Assembly: GCF_003635165.1 (NCBI RefSeq)
Contig: NZ_ML058599.1
Location: forward strand, 248,001-312,000
Reading direction: 5' to 3'
DNA length: 64,000 nt
DNA from: Burkholderia sp. Nafp2/4-1b
GTDB taxonomy: Bacteria; Pseudomonadota; Gammaproteobacteria; Burkholderiales; Burkholderiaceae
In this document: positions 1 through 9,922 of the stretch, in pieces
Layout of the letters: the number at the start of each line of letters is the position of its first letter
How positions within the stretch are numbered: the first letter of the stretch is position 1
Made by a program: the position numbers and the translations under genes
Notes under the pieces: model-generated
Database searches by the model: none
Told to the model about the DNA's origin: nothing
What the model saw: only the letters and a program-made list of their open reading frames with translations

Positions 1-2
1 GC

Positions 3-668
3 TGGTCGCCGGCCGTGACGATTCCGTGCGCCGGTGCGATCACCGCCGTGCTCGGCACCTTGCTCGTCTATCCGGCATTCCGTTTGCGCGGGCACTACGT
101 GTCGATCGCGACGCTCGGGATCGGCGAAGTGGTGAGCCTCGTGATCCTGAACTGGGACGGCCTCACGCGCGGCCCGCTCGGCGTCACCGGCATCGCGCCG
201 CTGCCGTGGGCGACGACCGCGCGCGCCGCGTACTGGTTCACGCTCGCCGTGCTGATCGTGTTCGCGCTCGTGCAGGTGCGGCTGCTGCGCTCGCATCTCG
301 GCCGCACGCTGCGCGCGGTGCGCGAGGACGACGTCGCCGCCCGTGCGCACGGCATCGCGCCGAACCGCTACAAGGCGATCGCGTTCGCGGTCGGCGGCGT
401 CGCGGCCGGCGTGAGCGGCGGCATCGCCGCGCACCTGTACAGCTACATCAATCACCAGACCTTCGATTCGCAGGTGTCGATCCTCGCGCTGACGATGGTG
501 ATCCTCGGCGGGCTCGGCAACGTGCTCGGCGGCGTTGTCGGCGCGATCGCGCTGATCGGGCTGCCGGAGCTGTTTCGCTGGGCGGCCGATTACCGGATGC
601 TGATCTACGGCCTCGTGCTGCTGTTGCTCGTCCGGTTCCGGCCGCAGGGTCTGCTCGGCACGGTGTAA
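3..668 (+). CDS. livM: Branched-chain amino acid ABC transporter permease, LivM type (5' end cut)
   Basis: Inner-membrane permease of a high-affinity branched-chain (or related) amino acid importer. The reading frame is open from the first bases of the window, so the N-terminus lies upstream. What is visible (about 221 residues) has the LivM-type segment around RGHYVSIATLGIGEV, several hydrophobic helices, the cytoplasmic loop RSHLGRTLRAVREDD that contacts the ATPases, and the usual C-terminal RFRPQGLLG ending. It is followed after 11 bases by a LivG-type ATPase and then a LivF-type ATPase, the standard order. The substrate cannot be told from the permease alone. Confidence 0.9.
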   Translation, partial: WSPAVTIPCAGAITAVLGTLLVYPAFRLRGHYVSIATLGIGEVVSLVILNWDGLTRGPLGVTGIAPLPWATTARAAYWFTLAVLIVFALVQVRLLRSHLGRTLRAVREDDVAARAHGIAPNRYKAIAFAVGGVAAGVSGGIAAHLYSYINHQTFDSQVSILALTMVILGGLGNVLGGVVGAIALIGLPELFRWAADYRMLIYGLVLLLLVRFRPQGLLGTV

Positions 669-679
669 GGAGGAATGAG

Positions 680-1533
<854 letters not shown>

Positions 1534-1537
<4 letters not shown>

Positions 1538-2298
1538 GCACACAGTATTCCGCACCCGACACGACCATGACCGACGCGCTGCTGAAACTCGAACACCTCG
1601 ACACCTTCTACGGGCCGGTGCAGGTACATTTCGACGTGAATTTCGAGGTCGGCCGCGGGCAGATCGTCAGCCTGCTCGGCGGCAACGCGAGCGGCAAGTC
1701 GACGACGATGAAGCTGATCCTCGGGCTGATGCGGCCGCGTCGCGGCGTCGTGCGCTTCGACGGCGACGACGTGACCGCGCTCGCGACGCCGCAGCGCGTG
1801 CGGCGCGGGATCGCTGCCGTGCCCGAGGCGCGGCGGTTGTTCGGCGACATGAGCGTGCGCGAAAATCTACTGATGGGCGCATACACGCGCGGCGATCGGG
1901 CCGCAGTGACCGAAGACTATGAACGCGTGCTCGAGTTGTTTCCGCGCGTGCGCGAGCGGCTCGCGCAGCGGGCGGGCACGCTGTCGGGCGGCGAGCAGCA
2001 GATGCTCGCGATGGCGCGCGCGCTGATGGCGCGGCCGAAACTGATCTGCATGGACGAGCCGACGATGGGGCTGTCGCCGCTCTACGTCGACAAGGTGCTG
2101 GAACTGATCGACACGATCAACCGGCAGGGCGTGACGGTGTTCATGGTCGAGCAGAACGCGAGCCTCGCGCTCGAGATCGCGCATTACGGCTACGTGCTGC
2201 AGACCGGGCGCGTCGTGCTTCAGGGGCCCGCGAAAACGCTGCTCGACGACGAGCGCGTGCGCGATGCGTATCTCGGCGGGGAGGCAGTGGCGGCGTAG
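1534..2298 (+). CDS. livF: Branched-chain amino acid ABC transporter ATP-binding protein, LivF type
   Basis: Second ATPase of the importer, 254 residues from the ATG that overlaps the livG stop. An internal ATG at 1567 is an alternative start. It has Walker A GGNASGKST, signature LSGGEQQMLAMARAL and Walker B LICMDEPTMGLSP, followed by the LivF H-loop region FMVEQNASLAL. Walker A keeps the essential Gly, Gly-Lys and Ser-Thr but has Gly-Asn-Ala-Ser where Ala-Asn-Gly-Ala is common. The operon ends here; the next gene is convergent and begins 28 bases on. Confidence 0.9.
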
Positions 2299-2326
2299 GC
2301 GGCGCAACGACGCGACACGTACCGCC

Positions 2327-3748
2327 TCATCCCCGGGGGGCGCGCATCGTCATTGGCCGCGGGAACGTCAGCACCACCGCAAACCCGCCCGCATCGGGGA
2401 ACGCGAACCCGACGCGCCCGCCGTGCGCCTTCATCACTTCCTGCACGATCGCGAGCCCAAGGCCCGACCCGGTGCGGCGCTCGCTGCCGTCCGGCGCGAT
2501 CCGCACGAACGGCTGCAAGGCCGCGTCCCAATGCTCGCGCGGGATCCCGCAGCCGTTGTCGGTGACGGTCAGCGTCACGGCATCGTCTGCATTCCCCGCG
2601 GAGGCGACCGACACGACGATATCGTCCGCATGCCCGTGCAGCAGCGCGTTGTGCAGCACGTTCGACAACGCTTCCTGCAAGCTGATCGCATCGCCGTCGA
2701 TCCATGCGTGCGGTGCATCGCTCGCGAACGCGACGGCCACGTCGCGCTCGCCGGCGAGCGGAATCGTGCGGCCGAGCACGTCCTTCGCGAGCGCGACGAG
2801 TTCGACCGGTTGCGGCGGCACGGCCTCGGTGCGATGGATCACCATCGCATGATTGAGCAACTGCCCGGTGAGACGCCCGACATCCGAGGAGGTCGCACGC
2901 AACGCGTCGAGCCGCGCCGCATGACGCGCGGGATCGTCCTCGCCGTCGAGCAATTCGATCTGCGCATCGAGCCGCGCGAGCGGCGTGCGCATCTGGTGCG
3001 CGGCATCGGCGATGAAGCGCTGCATCGCGTTGATTCTCTCGGCCAGGCGGTGCATCAGCCCGTTGATCGAACCGATGATCGCGTCGATCTCGCTCGGCGT
3101 ATCGACGGCCACCGGCCGCAGGTCGGCCGGATCGCGCGCGGCGATGATCGTGCCGATCTGCGCGAGCGGGCGCAGCCCGCGACGGATCGCGAGGCCGCTC
3201 GCGCCGATCGCGAGCACGCTCATCAGCAGGATCAGCGTCCACACCTTGATGCTCATGTCGTTCGCCAGCTGCTGCCGCGCATTGGTTGTCTGCGCAACCG
3301 TCACGAGCGCCCAGCCGGGCGTGCTTTCCTCGGGCATGTAGCGCGCGATGGTCGCGGTGCGAATCTGGTGGCCTTGGTAAACCGCGTCCGCGAACGCCGG
3401 CCCCTGTTTTGCGGCGGCAAGCGTCGCGGGGCTCGCGAGATCGTGGTAGCCGGCCACCACGACGCCGCGCGAATCGACGACCTTGTAGTACACGAGGTCG
3501 TAGCGCGACAGCGTCGATAGCGCGGCGACCGGCGGGTTCAGCGCCAGCACGCCGCCCTGCACGTAAAGATTCTCCGCAACCTGGATCGACGCGCCGGCGA
3601 GCAGCTGGTCGTACGCGCGTTCGGCGGCGACGCCCGCGTAGTAGCGCGCGATCGCGGCCAGCGCGAGCGCGCCGGTCGCGACGACGAGCGCGATGAACAG
3701 CAGCGTGCGACCGAACAGCGTCTTCGGGAACCAGTCAATGCGCGGCAA
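2327..3748 (-). CDS. Sensor histidine kinase, TctE-like
   Basis: Membrane sensor kinase of 473 residues. It has a first transmembrane segment near residues 13-35, a periplasmic sensing region to about 165, a second transmembrane segment near 168-188, a HAMP-like linker, a HisKA domain with the phospho-accepting His251 in ADAAHQMRTPLA, and an ATPase domain with DNGCGIP and TGSGLGLAIV. The start is a TTG inside the end of the response-regulator gene (14-base overlap). No ATG lies before the first membrane segment, so TTG is the best choice. The layout matches TctE, which senses tricarboxylates. Here the pair is divergent from a binding protein and an MFS permease, which are probably its targets (inference). 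Confidence 0.85.
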   Translation of the reverse strand: MPRIDWFPKTLFGRTLLFIALVVATGALALAAIARYYAGVAAERAYDQLLAGASIQVAENLYVQGGVLALNPPVAALSTLSRYDLVYYKVVDSRGVVVAGYHDLASPATLAAAKQGPAFADAVYQGHQIRTATIARYMPEESTPGWALVTVAQTTNARQQLANDMSIKVWTLILLMSVLAIGASGLAIRRGLRPLAQIGTIIAARDPADLRPVAVDTPSEIDAIIGSINGLMHRLAERINAMQRFIADAAHQMRTPLARLDAQIELLDGEDDPARHAARLDALRATSSDVGRLTGQLLNHAMVIHRTEAVPPQPVELVALAKDVLGRTIPLAGERDVAVAFASDAPHAWIDGDAISLQEALSNVLHNALLHGHADDIVVSVASAGNADDAVTLTVTDNGCGIPREHWDAALQPFVRIAPDGSERRTGSGLGLAIVQEVMKAHGGRVGFAFPDAGGFAVVLTFPRPMTMRAPRG

Positions 3749-4400
3749 TCTGATACCCCATCCCGCGCGCGGTGCGGATCTCGACCGAGCTGCCCTGCAG
3801 CTTCTTGCGCACGCGCGTCACGTATTGCTCGACCGCGTTTGCGGTCGGCTCGTTGCCGAAGCTGAACAGCTGGTTCAGCAGTTCGTCCTTCGAGAAGATG
3901 CGCTGCGGGCGGCTCGCGAGAATCTCGAGCAGCGCGAACTCCTGGCGCGACAGCGACAGCGGCTGGCCGTCGAGTTCCGCCAGACGGCTGCTGCGATCGA
4001 TCACGAGCCCGCCGAGCGTCAGCACGTCGTTCGCATGGCCGCTGTTGCGGCGCAGCAGCGCCTGCACGCGCGCATCGAGTTCACGGTAGTCGAACGGCTT
4101 CACGAGATAGTCGTCGGCGCCGAGGCCGAGCCCGCTCACGCGATCGTCGATCGCCGAGCGTGCGGTGACGAGCAACACCGGCGTCGTGCTGCCCGACGCG
4201 CGCAGGTTGCGCAGCACCGCGAAGCCGTCGAGGCCGGGCAGGTTCGCATCGAGCACGACGAGATCGAAGCGCTCGACGCGCAGCAGGCTGTTCGCGGTCG
4301 AGCCGTCGGTTTCGAGATCGACGGCGTGGCCGAGCCGTGCGAGGCGACTGCGGATCGCCGCGCCGATTTCGGCATCGTCCTCCACGACGAGAATGCGCAT
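3735..4400 (-). CDS. OmpR/PhoB-family response regulator, TctD-like
   Basis: DNA-binding response regulator of 221 residues and partner of the kinase that overlaps its end. The receiver domain has the acidic pair at residues 8-9, the phospho-acceptor Asp51 in VVLDANLPG, and the conserved Lys in DYLVKPF. The C-terminal winged helix contains LSRQEFALLEIL and a DNA-recognition stretch ending VEQYVTRVRKKL. It is transcribed away from the leader-ORF / binding-protein operon that starts 141 bases upstream, so it may act on that shared intergenic region. Confidence 0.9.
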   Translation of the reverse strand: MRILVVEDDAEIGAAIRSRLARLGHAVDLETDGSTANSLLRVERFDLVVLDANLPGLDGFAVLRNLRASGSTTPVLLVTARSAIDDRVSGLGLGADDYLVKPFDYRELDARVQALLRRNSGHANDVLTLGGLVIDRSSRLAELDGQPLSLSRQEFALLEILASRPQRIFSKDELLNQLFSFGNEPTANAVEQYVTRVRKKLQGSSVEIRTARGMGYQIAAH

Positions 4401-4512
4401 GGTGCCGTTTGCAGGTAGATGGGTTAGGGGTTTTCCCGGGGCCGGGATGTCAGCATTTTCTCAGACTCGCTCGATAACCTGTGTTCAGCCGAGAGAAGTG
4501 ACGACGGCATTA

Positions 4513-4530
4513 ATACCAGAGATACCAGAG
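4513..4530. repeat. Tandem 9-bp direct repeat in the leader region
   Basis: ATACCAGAG occurs twice without a gap at 4513-4521 and 4522-4530. The second copy runs into the ribosome-binding site of the small ORF at 4542. It could be a regulator half-site pair or a translational control element; the sequence alone does not decide. Confidence 0.6.
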
Positions 4531-4541
4531 GAGACGGCAAC

Positions 4542-4649
4542 ATGCAGCAGGTCACGGGCACGACGAAGGTGCGGTCGCGTGCACGGCACGGCGCGACGCC
4601 GGCCGTTGCGTTGCCGCTTGCCGTGCGCTGCACGGAGGCCCGCGCATGA
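4542..4649 (+). CDS. 35-codon leader ORF coupled to the binding-protein gene
   Basis: Short ORF starting MQQVTGTTKVRSRARHG and ending CTEARA, rich in Arg and Ala and without a membrane segment. Support: AGAGGAGA lies 6 bases before the ATG, and its stop overlaps the ATG of the next gene as ATGA at 4646-4649, the mark of translational coupling. It matches no family I know. It may be a regulatory leader peptide rather than a working protein. The substrate-binding gene also has its own GGAGG at 4634-4638, so coupling is not required for its translation. Confidence 0.5.
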   Translation: MQQVTGTTKVRSRARHGATPAVALPLAVRCTEARA

Positions 4650-5677
4650 CCATGACCCCGTCGTTGCGCCGCCGCGCGTTGCTCGCCGCCGGCCTCGGCA
4701 CACTGGGCGTGCTCGGCGTGCCGTCACTGGTGCGCGCGAAGCCGCGCACGGTGCGGATCTCGAAAGGATATGGCGTGCTGTACCTGCCGCTGCTCGTGAT
4801 GGAGAAGCAGCGGCTGTTCGAGCGGCACGCGGCCCGGCACGGGCTGCGCGACGTCGCGGTCGAATGGGTGCTGCTCGACGGCGGCAATTCCGTCAACGAC
4901 GCGATGATGGCCGGCACGCTCGATTTCGCCGGCGCCGGCGCGCCGGGCTTCATCGAGCTGTGGGCGCGGGCGCGCGGAATTCCGAACGTCGAGGTGATCG
5001 GCATCAGCGGCTTGTCGACGACGTCGCTGTCGCTCAATGCGAATCGCGCGGGCCTGACCTCGCTGCGCGACTTCACGCCGTCCGACCGGATCGCGGTGCC
5101 GGGCATCCGCACGTCGCTGTCCGCGGTCGTGCTGCAGATGGTCGCGAGCCGGCAGCTCGGCGCGACGCATTTCGCGCAGCTCGATTCGATCACCGTGAAT
5201 CTGCCGCATCCACAGGCGATGCAGGCGCTGATCCGCCGCGAGAACGGCGTCACCGCGCATTTCACGTCGCCGCCGTTCTCGACGCTCGAATTGCGGCAGC
5301 CGGGCATTCATCGCGTCGTGAATTCGGTCGACGTGCTCGGCCCGCTGACGCTCGACGTCGTGTTCGCGCCGAAGCGGCTCGTCGATACGGAGCCCGCGCT
5401 GGCCGCGGCGTTCCTCGGCGCACTCGACGAAGCGAACCGCCTGATCGCGCAGGATCCGCGCGCGGCGGCGGCGCTGTATGCGGCGTCGTCGGGTGTCGGC
5501 GTGTCGCACGACGACGTGATGCAGATGCTCGCCGCGCCAGACACGCGGTTCTCGGTGCGGCCGAACCAGCTGATGGACTACGTCGAATTCCTGTATCTCG
5601 CCGGCACGATCAAGGCGAAGCCGCGTGCGTGGCACGAGATGTTCGCGCCGATGCTCGACGACTACCGGACCGGCTGA
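4646..5677 (+). CDS. ABC transporter substrate-binding protein, NitT/TauT (SsuA/THI5-like) type
   Basis: Exported solute-binding protein of 343 residues. The N-terminus has RRRALLAAGLGTLG and a hydrophobic core ending near SLVRA, a Tat-like or Sec signal. The mature part begins RTVRISKGYGVLYLPLLV and includes LDGGNSVNDAMMAG, the pattern of SsuA/TauA-type proteins that bind sulfonates, nitrate or aromatic anions. It starts at the ATG overlapping the leader ORF. No matching permease or ATPase lies nearby; the next gene is an MFS permease. The protein may work with a distant ABC transporter or as a sensor input to the divergent TctDE-like system. Confidence 0.8.
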   Translation: MTMTPSLRRRALLAAGLGTLGVLGVPSLVRAKPRTVRISKGYGVLYLPLLVMEKQRLFERHAARHGLRDVAVEWVLLDGGNSVNDAMMAGTLDFAGAGAPGFIELWARARGIPNVEVIGISGLSTTSLSLNANRAGLTSLRDFTPSDRIAVPGIRTSLSAVVLQMVASRQLGATHFAQLDSITVNLPHPQAMQALIRRENGVTAHFTSPPFSTLELRQPGIHRVVNSVDVLGPLTLDVVFAPKRLVDTEPALAAAFLGALDEANRLIAQDPRAAAALYAASSGVGVSHDDVMQMLAAPDTRFSVRPNQLMDYVEFLYLAGTIKAKPRAWHEMFAPMLDDYRTG

Positions 5678-5801
5678 CGGCGGCCATGCGTCGTCGCCGA
5701 ACCCCGATGTTCCCGATTTCTCCAACACCACCGCGCCCGCGCGTGCATCGCGCGCGGCGCCGATTCAACCGACAAGCAACCGTTTCACGGAGGAGCCCGC
5801 A

Positions 5802-7112
5802 GTGAATGCCACCGAAACCCTGGACCCCGCGTCCGCCGAAGAGCAGCGCATCATGTCGAAGATGGCGCGGCGCCTGCTGCCCATCCTCGTCGTGATGTTC
5901 CTGATCGCGTTCATCGACCGGCAGAACGTCGGCTTCGCGAAACTGCAGATGGTGCACAGCCTCGGGATGACCGAGGCCGCGTTCGGTCTCGCGTCGTCGC
6001 TGTTCTTCATCGGCTACCTGCTGTTCGAGGTGCCGAGCACGCTCGCGCTGCATCGCTACGGCGCCCGCGTTTGGCTCGCCCGGATCATGCTGACGTGGGG
6101 CCTCATCACGGTGCTGATGGGCTTCACGACGTCGATGCCCGCGTTCTGTTCGCTGCGCTTCCTGCTCGGCATCGCCGAGGCCGGCTTCTATCCGGGCGTG
6201 ATCTATTACCTGACGCTGTGGTTCCCGCAGAGCTACCGCGCGAAGGTGCTCGGCATCTTCACGCTCGGCAGCGCGCTCGCGAACATGCTCGGCTCGCTGG
6301 TCGGCGGCGTGCTGTTGAGCCTGAACGGCGTGTGGGGGCTCGCGGGCTGGCAGTGGGTGTTCATCGCGACCGGGATTCCGGCGGTGCTCGTCGCGATCGT
6401 CGTGTTCCGCGTGCTGCCGGCGTCGTTCCGCGAAGCGCCGTTCCTCGACGAACGCGAGAAGCAGATCGTCGCGGCCGCGCTGGAGCGCGAGAAGCCGGCG
6501 CAGGCCGAGCATGGGCAGCCGTGGAAGGCGCTGCTCGATCCGCGCGTGATGCTGTTCGCGGCAACCTACATGCTGATGTCGACATCGCTGTACGGCGTCA
6601 CGTACTGGCTGCCGACGATCGTGAAATCGTTCGGCGTGTCGAGCACGACGAATGGTTTGCTGAGCATGCTGCCGTGGGCGCTCGCGGTGGTGCTGCTGGT
6701 GTGGCTGCCGTCGAAGCTGCGCCGCGCGAAGAGCATCCTGCGCACGATCTCGATCGTCGCGGCGCTCGGTGCGCTCGGCTTCCTGCTGAGCCTGGTGCTG
6801 CCGTCGACGCCGCTGCGCTTCATCGCGCTCGTGCTCGGCGGTGCGTGCATTCCGCTGCTGTATCCGTGCTTCTGGTCGATGCCGCCGCGTTACTTCACCG
6901 GCGCGCGGGCGGCGGCGAGCGTCGCGGCGATCAACTCGATCGGCAACCTCGGCGGCTTCTTCAGCCAGAATTTGATGCCGTTCGCGGGCAAGGTCACGGG
7001 CACCGCGTTCGGGCCGATGATCGTGCCGATCGTGTGCCTCGCGCTGCTCGGGATCGGCGCGCTGGTCGCGTGGACGCGTTCGGAGCGGGGGATGGTGGCG
7101 GCGCGGGCGTGA
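5802..7112 (+). CDS. MFS transporter, anion:cation symporter (ACS/phthalate permease) family
   Basis: Twelve-helix inner-membrane permease of 436 residues. The start is the GTG at 5802 in the frame VNATETLDPA, with CGGAGGAG 7 bases before it; no in-frame ATG is as well placed. Family marks are FIDRQNVGFAKLQM after helix 1, the loop after helix 2, LRFLLGIAEAGFYPGVIYYLTLWFP around helices 4-5, and a long central loop rich in Glu and Lys. ACS members move organic anions such as tartrate, glucarate, phthalate or pantothenate with protons. It lies 124 bases after the binding-protein gene, probably in the same transcript. Confidence 0.85.
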   Translation: MNATETLDPASAEEQRIMSKMARRLLPILVVMFLIAFIDRQNVGFAKLQMVHSLGMTEAAFGLASSLFFIGYLLFEVPSTLALHRYGARVWLARIMLTWGLITVLMGFTTSMPAFCSLRFLLGIAEAGFYPGVIYYLTLWFPQSYRAKVLGIFTLGSALANMLGSLVGGVLLSLNGVWGLAGWQWVFIATGIPAVLVAIVVFRVLPASFREAPFLDEREKQIVAAALEREKPAQAEHGQPWKALLDPRVMLFAATYMLMSTSLYGVTYWLPTIVKSFGVSSTTNGLLSMLPWALAVVLLVWLPSKLRRAKSILRTISIVAALGALGFLLSLVLPSTPLRFIALVLGGACIPLLYPCFWSMPPRYFTGARAAASVAAINSIGNLGGFFSQNLMPFAGKVTGTAFGPMIVPIVCLALLGIGALVAWTRSERGMVAARA

Positions 7113-7173
7113 GGGATGGCGAAAGCCGGGGGCTGCGGTTTCTGCAGTCCTCGCTTCCGCTGCCTTGACCGCG

Positions 7174-8973
7174 TTACCCCTTCGTCCGCGCCGCCCCGGT
7201 TCCTTCATGCGCGATCGCCACATGCGCGGACGCCACCGGAATATCGACTTCCACCGTCGTCCCTTCGCCGAGCGTCGTATCGATCCGCAGCGTGCCGCCG
7301 ACGAGATACGCGCGCTCGCGCAGCCCCACCAGCCCGAACGAACCCGACTTGCGCGGTGCGCCCGGATCGAAGCCCGCGCCGTCGTCGCGAATCGTCAGCG
7401 CGATCGTCTCGTCGCGGTAAAGGAGTTCGACCGTCGCGCATGACGCGGCCGCGTGCCGCGCGACGTTCGCGAGCGCTTCCTGCGCGATGCGGAACACGGC
7501 CGTCGCATACGGCTCGTCGAGGTGCAGCTCGCCAGGCTCGACGCGCAGCGCACACGCCATCCCGTGACGGCGCTGGAAATCCTCCACGAGCCACTGCATC
7601 GCGGCCGCGAACCCGAGGTCGTCGAGCATCAGCGGACGCAGGTCCGACGCGATGCGCCGCGTGGCCGTCACCGCGCCGCGCGCGAGCGCATGCATCGCCG
7701 CGATCTTGCGCGCAAGCGCCGCGTCGTCCTGCGGCACGTGGTCGAGCAGCCATTCGAGATCGTTCTTCAGCGTCGCAAGCGTCTGCGCGAGTTCGTCGTG
7801 CAGTTCGCGCGCGATGCGGCGCTGCTCGGCCTCGCGGGCGGTCGCGCTGATCGCCGCGATTTCGCGCAATTCTTCGCGCGACGCCTGCAGCGCCCGCTCC
7901 GCGCGTACCCGTTCCTCGACTTCCCGGCGCAGGTCGCGGTTCGATGCGCTCAACTGCGCGGTGCGCGCCGCGACGCGCTGTTCGAGCCGCTCGTTCGCTT
8001 CGTTCAACTGCGCGCTTTTCTGCACGACGAGCAGATGCTGATAGCGCGCACCGGCGAGCGCACGCACCGTCTGCGCATGCAGCCGGCCGTTCTCGAACAG
8101 CAGCGCGAACAGCACGATGCCCGATGCGACGAGACCGTAGGTGCGGCCGGCGTAGAAGCCGAGGTCGAAGCGCCCATGGTTCAGCATCGACGCCAGCGCA
8201 ATATCGAACAGCCACGCGACGAGCACGATCATCACCCACAGGTCGAGCACCGAATGGCGGCCCCGCTGCCGCCACATCAGCACGAGCGCGCCGAGGTTCA
8301 GCATCCATACGACGACGATCGCATCGGTCATCGTCGGCGTCATCCGGTTGCCCTGCATGATCCGCGGCAGCAGGTCGTGGCCGGCGGTGGCGAGCAGCGC
8401 GAGCGCGGCGGTCGCGCCGGCCGTCAGCACGATGCACAGCACGATCGGAATCGCCGCGCGGCGCCGTTCGAGCGACGGCGGACGCGCGCGCGGCGCCCTG
8501 CGCAGCACTACGTACGCGGCCACCGCCAGCGGAAAGCCGCCGTGCCAGAACAGGTACAGCCACGCGGTGGTCTGTTCGCCCGCGCCGAGCAGCCCCGCCG
8601 GCGCGAACAGCCCCGGAAAGGTCAGCATGTGCGTGCCGGCCATGAAGGCCGTGAACAGATAGCCGCCCGCGAGCACGAGCAGCGATTTCTCGCGCAGGAT
8701 CGCGAACTGGCCGAGCAGCAGGCCGGCCGTCACCATGTCGTTGATGACGATCGCCGACTGGTACACGGGAATGAAGCCCCACACGCGCGCAAGCGGCGTG
8801 CCCGCGAACGGTGCGAGCGCAACGAAGATCGCGGCCGACACGATCACCGTCGCGATCGCGAGCCGCTGCTCGCGCCGGCCGGGCGGCAGCGACGACATGA
8901 AGAGGCGTGACGGATCGGACGCGTCGTCGTCGCCTTCGCCGGCAGCGGAGCGGAAGCTGAAGGTGGACATCAT
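7174..8973 (-). CDS. MASE4-type membrane sensor histidine kinase (NarX/DegS-type catalytic core)
   Basis: Kinase of 599 residues. The N-terminal half (about 40-295) holds eight or so membrane segments in the pattern of the MASE4 sensor region. A coiled-coil stretch (about 315-375) is followed by a HisKA_3 dimerisation domain with His392 in ARELHDELAQTL and an ATPase domain with DDGAGFD and GSFGLVGLRERA. The gene begins with two ATGs that overlap the stop of the response-regulator gene (ATGA at 8970-8973), so the two are co-translated. The signal is unknown; MASE4 regions are linked to membrane-sensed cues. It converges with the upstream MFS gene. Confidence 0.85.
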   Translation of the reverse strand: MMSTFSFRSAAGEGDDDASDPSRLFMSSLPPGRREQRLAIATVIVSAAIFVALAPFAGTPLARVWGFIPVYQSAIVINDMVTAGLLLGQFAILREKSLLVLAGGYLFTAFMAGTHMLTFPGLFAPAGLLGAGEQTTAWLYLFWHGGFPLAVAAYVVLRRAPRARPPSLERRRAAIPIVLCIVLTAGATAALALLATAGHDLLPRIMQGNRMTPTMTDAIVVVWMLNLGALVLMWRQRGRHSVLDLWVMIVLVAWLFDIALASMLNHGRFDLGFYAGRTYGLVASGIVLFALLFENGRLHAQTVRALAGARYQHLLVVQKSAQLNEANERLEQRVAARTAQLSASNRDLRREVEERVRAERALQASREELREIAAISATAREAEQRRIARELHDELAQTLATLKNDLEWLLDHVPQDDAALARKIAAMHALARGAVTATRRIASDLRPLMLDDLGFAAAMQWLVEDFQRRHGMACALRVEPGELHLDEPYATAVFRIAQEALANVARHAAASCATVELLYRDETIALTIRDDGAGFDPGAPRKSGSFGLVGLRERAYLVGGTLRIDTTLGEGTTVEVDIPVASAHVAIAHEGTGAARTKG

Positions 8974-9617
8974 GCGTCGTCCAGGCCGAGGTCGAGATCG
9001 TGACGCACTGCGTAACGCACCAGCGCGGCTTCGTGCGGCAGCTCCATTTTCTCGAGGATGCGCGTCTTGTAGGTGCTGACCGTCTTCGCGCTCAGCGTGA
9101 GTTCCGATGCGATTCGCGTGACCGTCTGGCCCGCGACGATGCGGCGCATCACGTCGAGTTCGCGGGCGGACAACCGTTCGTGCGGCAGTGTGTCGGCTGG
9201 TGCGCGCAGCGTGCGCGCGAGGCTCTCGGCCGCCGACGGGCTCACGTACACGCCGCCCGCCGCGACCTTGGTGACGGCCTCGACGAGCTCGGCGGTCGCG
9301 GTGTCCTTCGTCAGGTAGCCGGTCGCGCCGGCCTTGAACGCGCGCGCCGCGTACTGCGTCTCTGCATGCATCGTCAGCACCAGCATGCGCAGCGACGGCG
9401 CACGCGCCTTGACCAGCCGGATCAGGTCGATGCCGGTCGGTGCAGGCATCGACAGGTCGAGCAGCAGCACGTCGGCGATGCCGAGCTCGGCCAGCGCGAG
9501 CGTGGCCGCGCCATCGCTCGCTTCGCCGACGACGTCGAAACCGCCGGCCACTTCCAGGATGTGACGCAGTCCGTCCCGCATGACTGCGTGATCGTCAGCC
9601 AGGATTACCCTGATCAT
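8970..9617 (-). CDS. NarL/FixJ-family response regulator
   Basis: Response regulator of 215 residues, partner of the MASE4 kinase. The receiver has ADDH at residues 7-10, the phospho-acceptor Asp54 in LLLDLSMPAP, and Lys in GYLTKD. A C-terminal LuxR-type helix-turn-helix includes LSARELDVMRRIVAGQTVTRIA and LSAKTVSTYKTRILEKM. It is the first gene of this two-gene operon, so its promoter must lie in 9618-9922. Confidence 0.9.
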   Translation of the reverse strand: MIRVILADDHAVMRDGLRHILEVAGGFDVVGEASDGAATLALAELGIADVLLLDLSMPAPTGIDLIRLVKARAPSLRMLVLTMHAETQYAARAFKAGATGYLTKDTATAELVEAVTKVAAGGVYVSPSAAESLARTLRAPADTLPHERLSARELDVMRRIVAGQTVTRIASELTLSAKTVSTYKTRILEKMELPHEAALVRYAVRHDLDLGLDDA

Positions 9618-9922
9618 CTAGCGTCCTCTTCGGGATGACGCCGCAAGCGGTTCTGCTGGTTGTCGCCGCGGCCGTTCTTCTGATCAATATATTCCGCCCA
9701 AGCCCCGAACGGTGCACATTCGAAACATTTTTGAGACATCCGGGTGCTGAATGTGTCTTGCAGCGAAATAATCGGATTGCGATGGTACAGGCGATAGGGC
9801 CAGAAGGGGCGGGTATTCCCGAGGAACCGGCGCATTTCGCCGGGCGCGGCGCCTCGCGGAGCGGACTGATTCAGAGATAAACTGGTGCCTGATGCACCGT
9901 CCCGACCCGAGGAGCCTCCCCG
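9618..9922. other. Intergenic region between divergent genes
   Basis: This 305-base gap separates the NarL-type operon (minus) from the HExxH protein gene (plus). The middle part, about 9670-9800, is less GC-rich than its surroundings and probably holds the promoters. I could not fix clear -35/-10 pairs. Short ORFs across it have no good ribosome-binding site or recognisable sequence. Confidence 0.6.

Noticed and set aside
9635..9880. An 81-codon plus-strand ORF in the gap before the HExxH gene.
   Set aside because: No ribosome-binding site, no conserved-looking pattern, and it overlaps the likely promoter region of the divergent operon.
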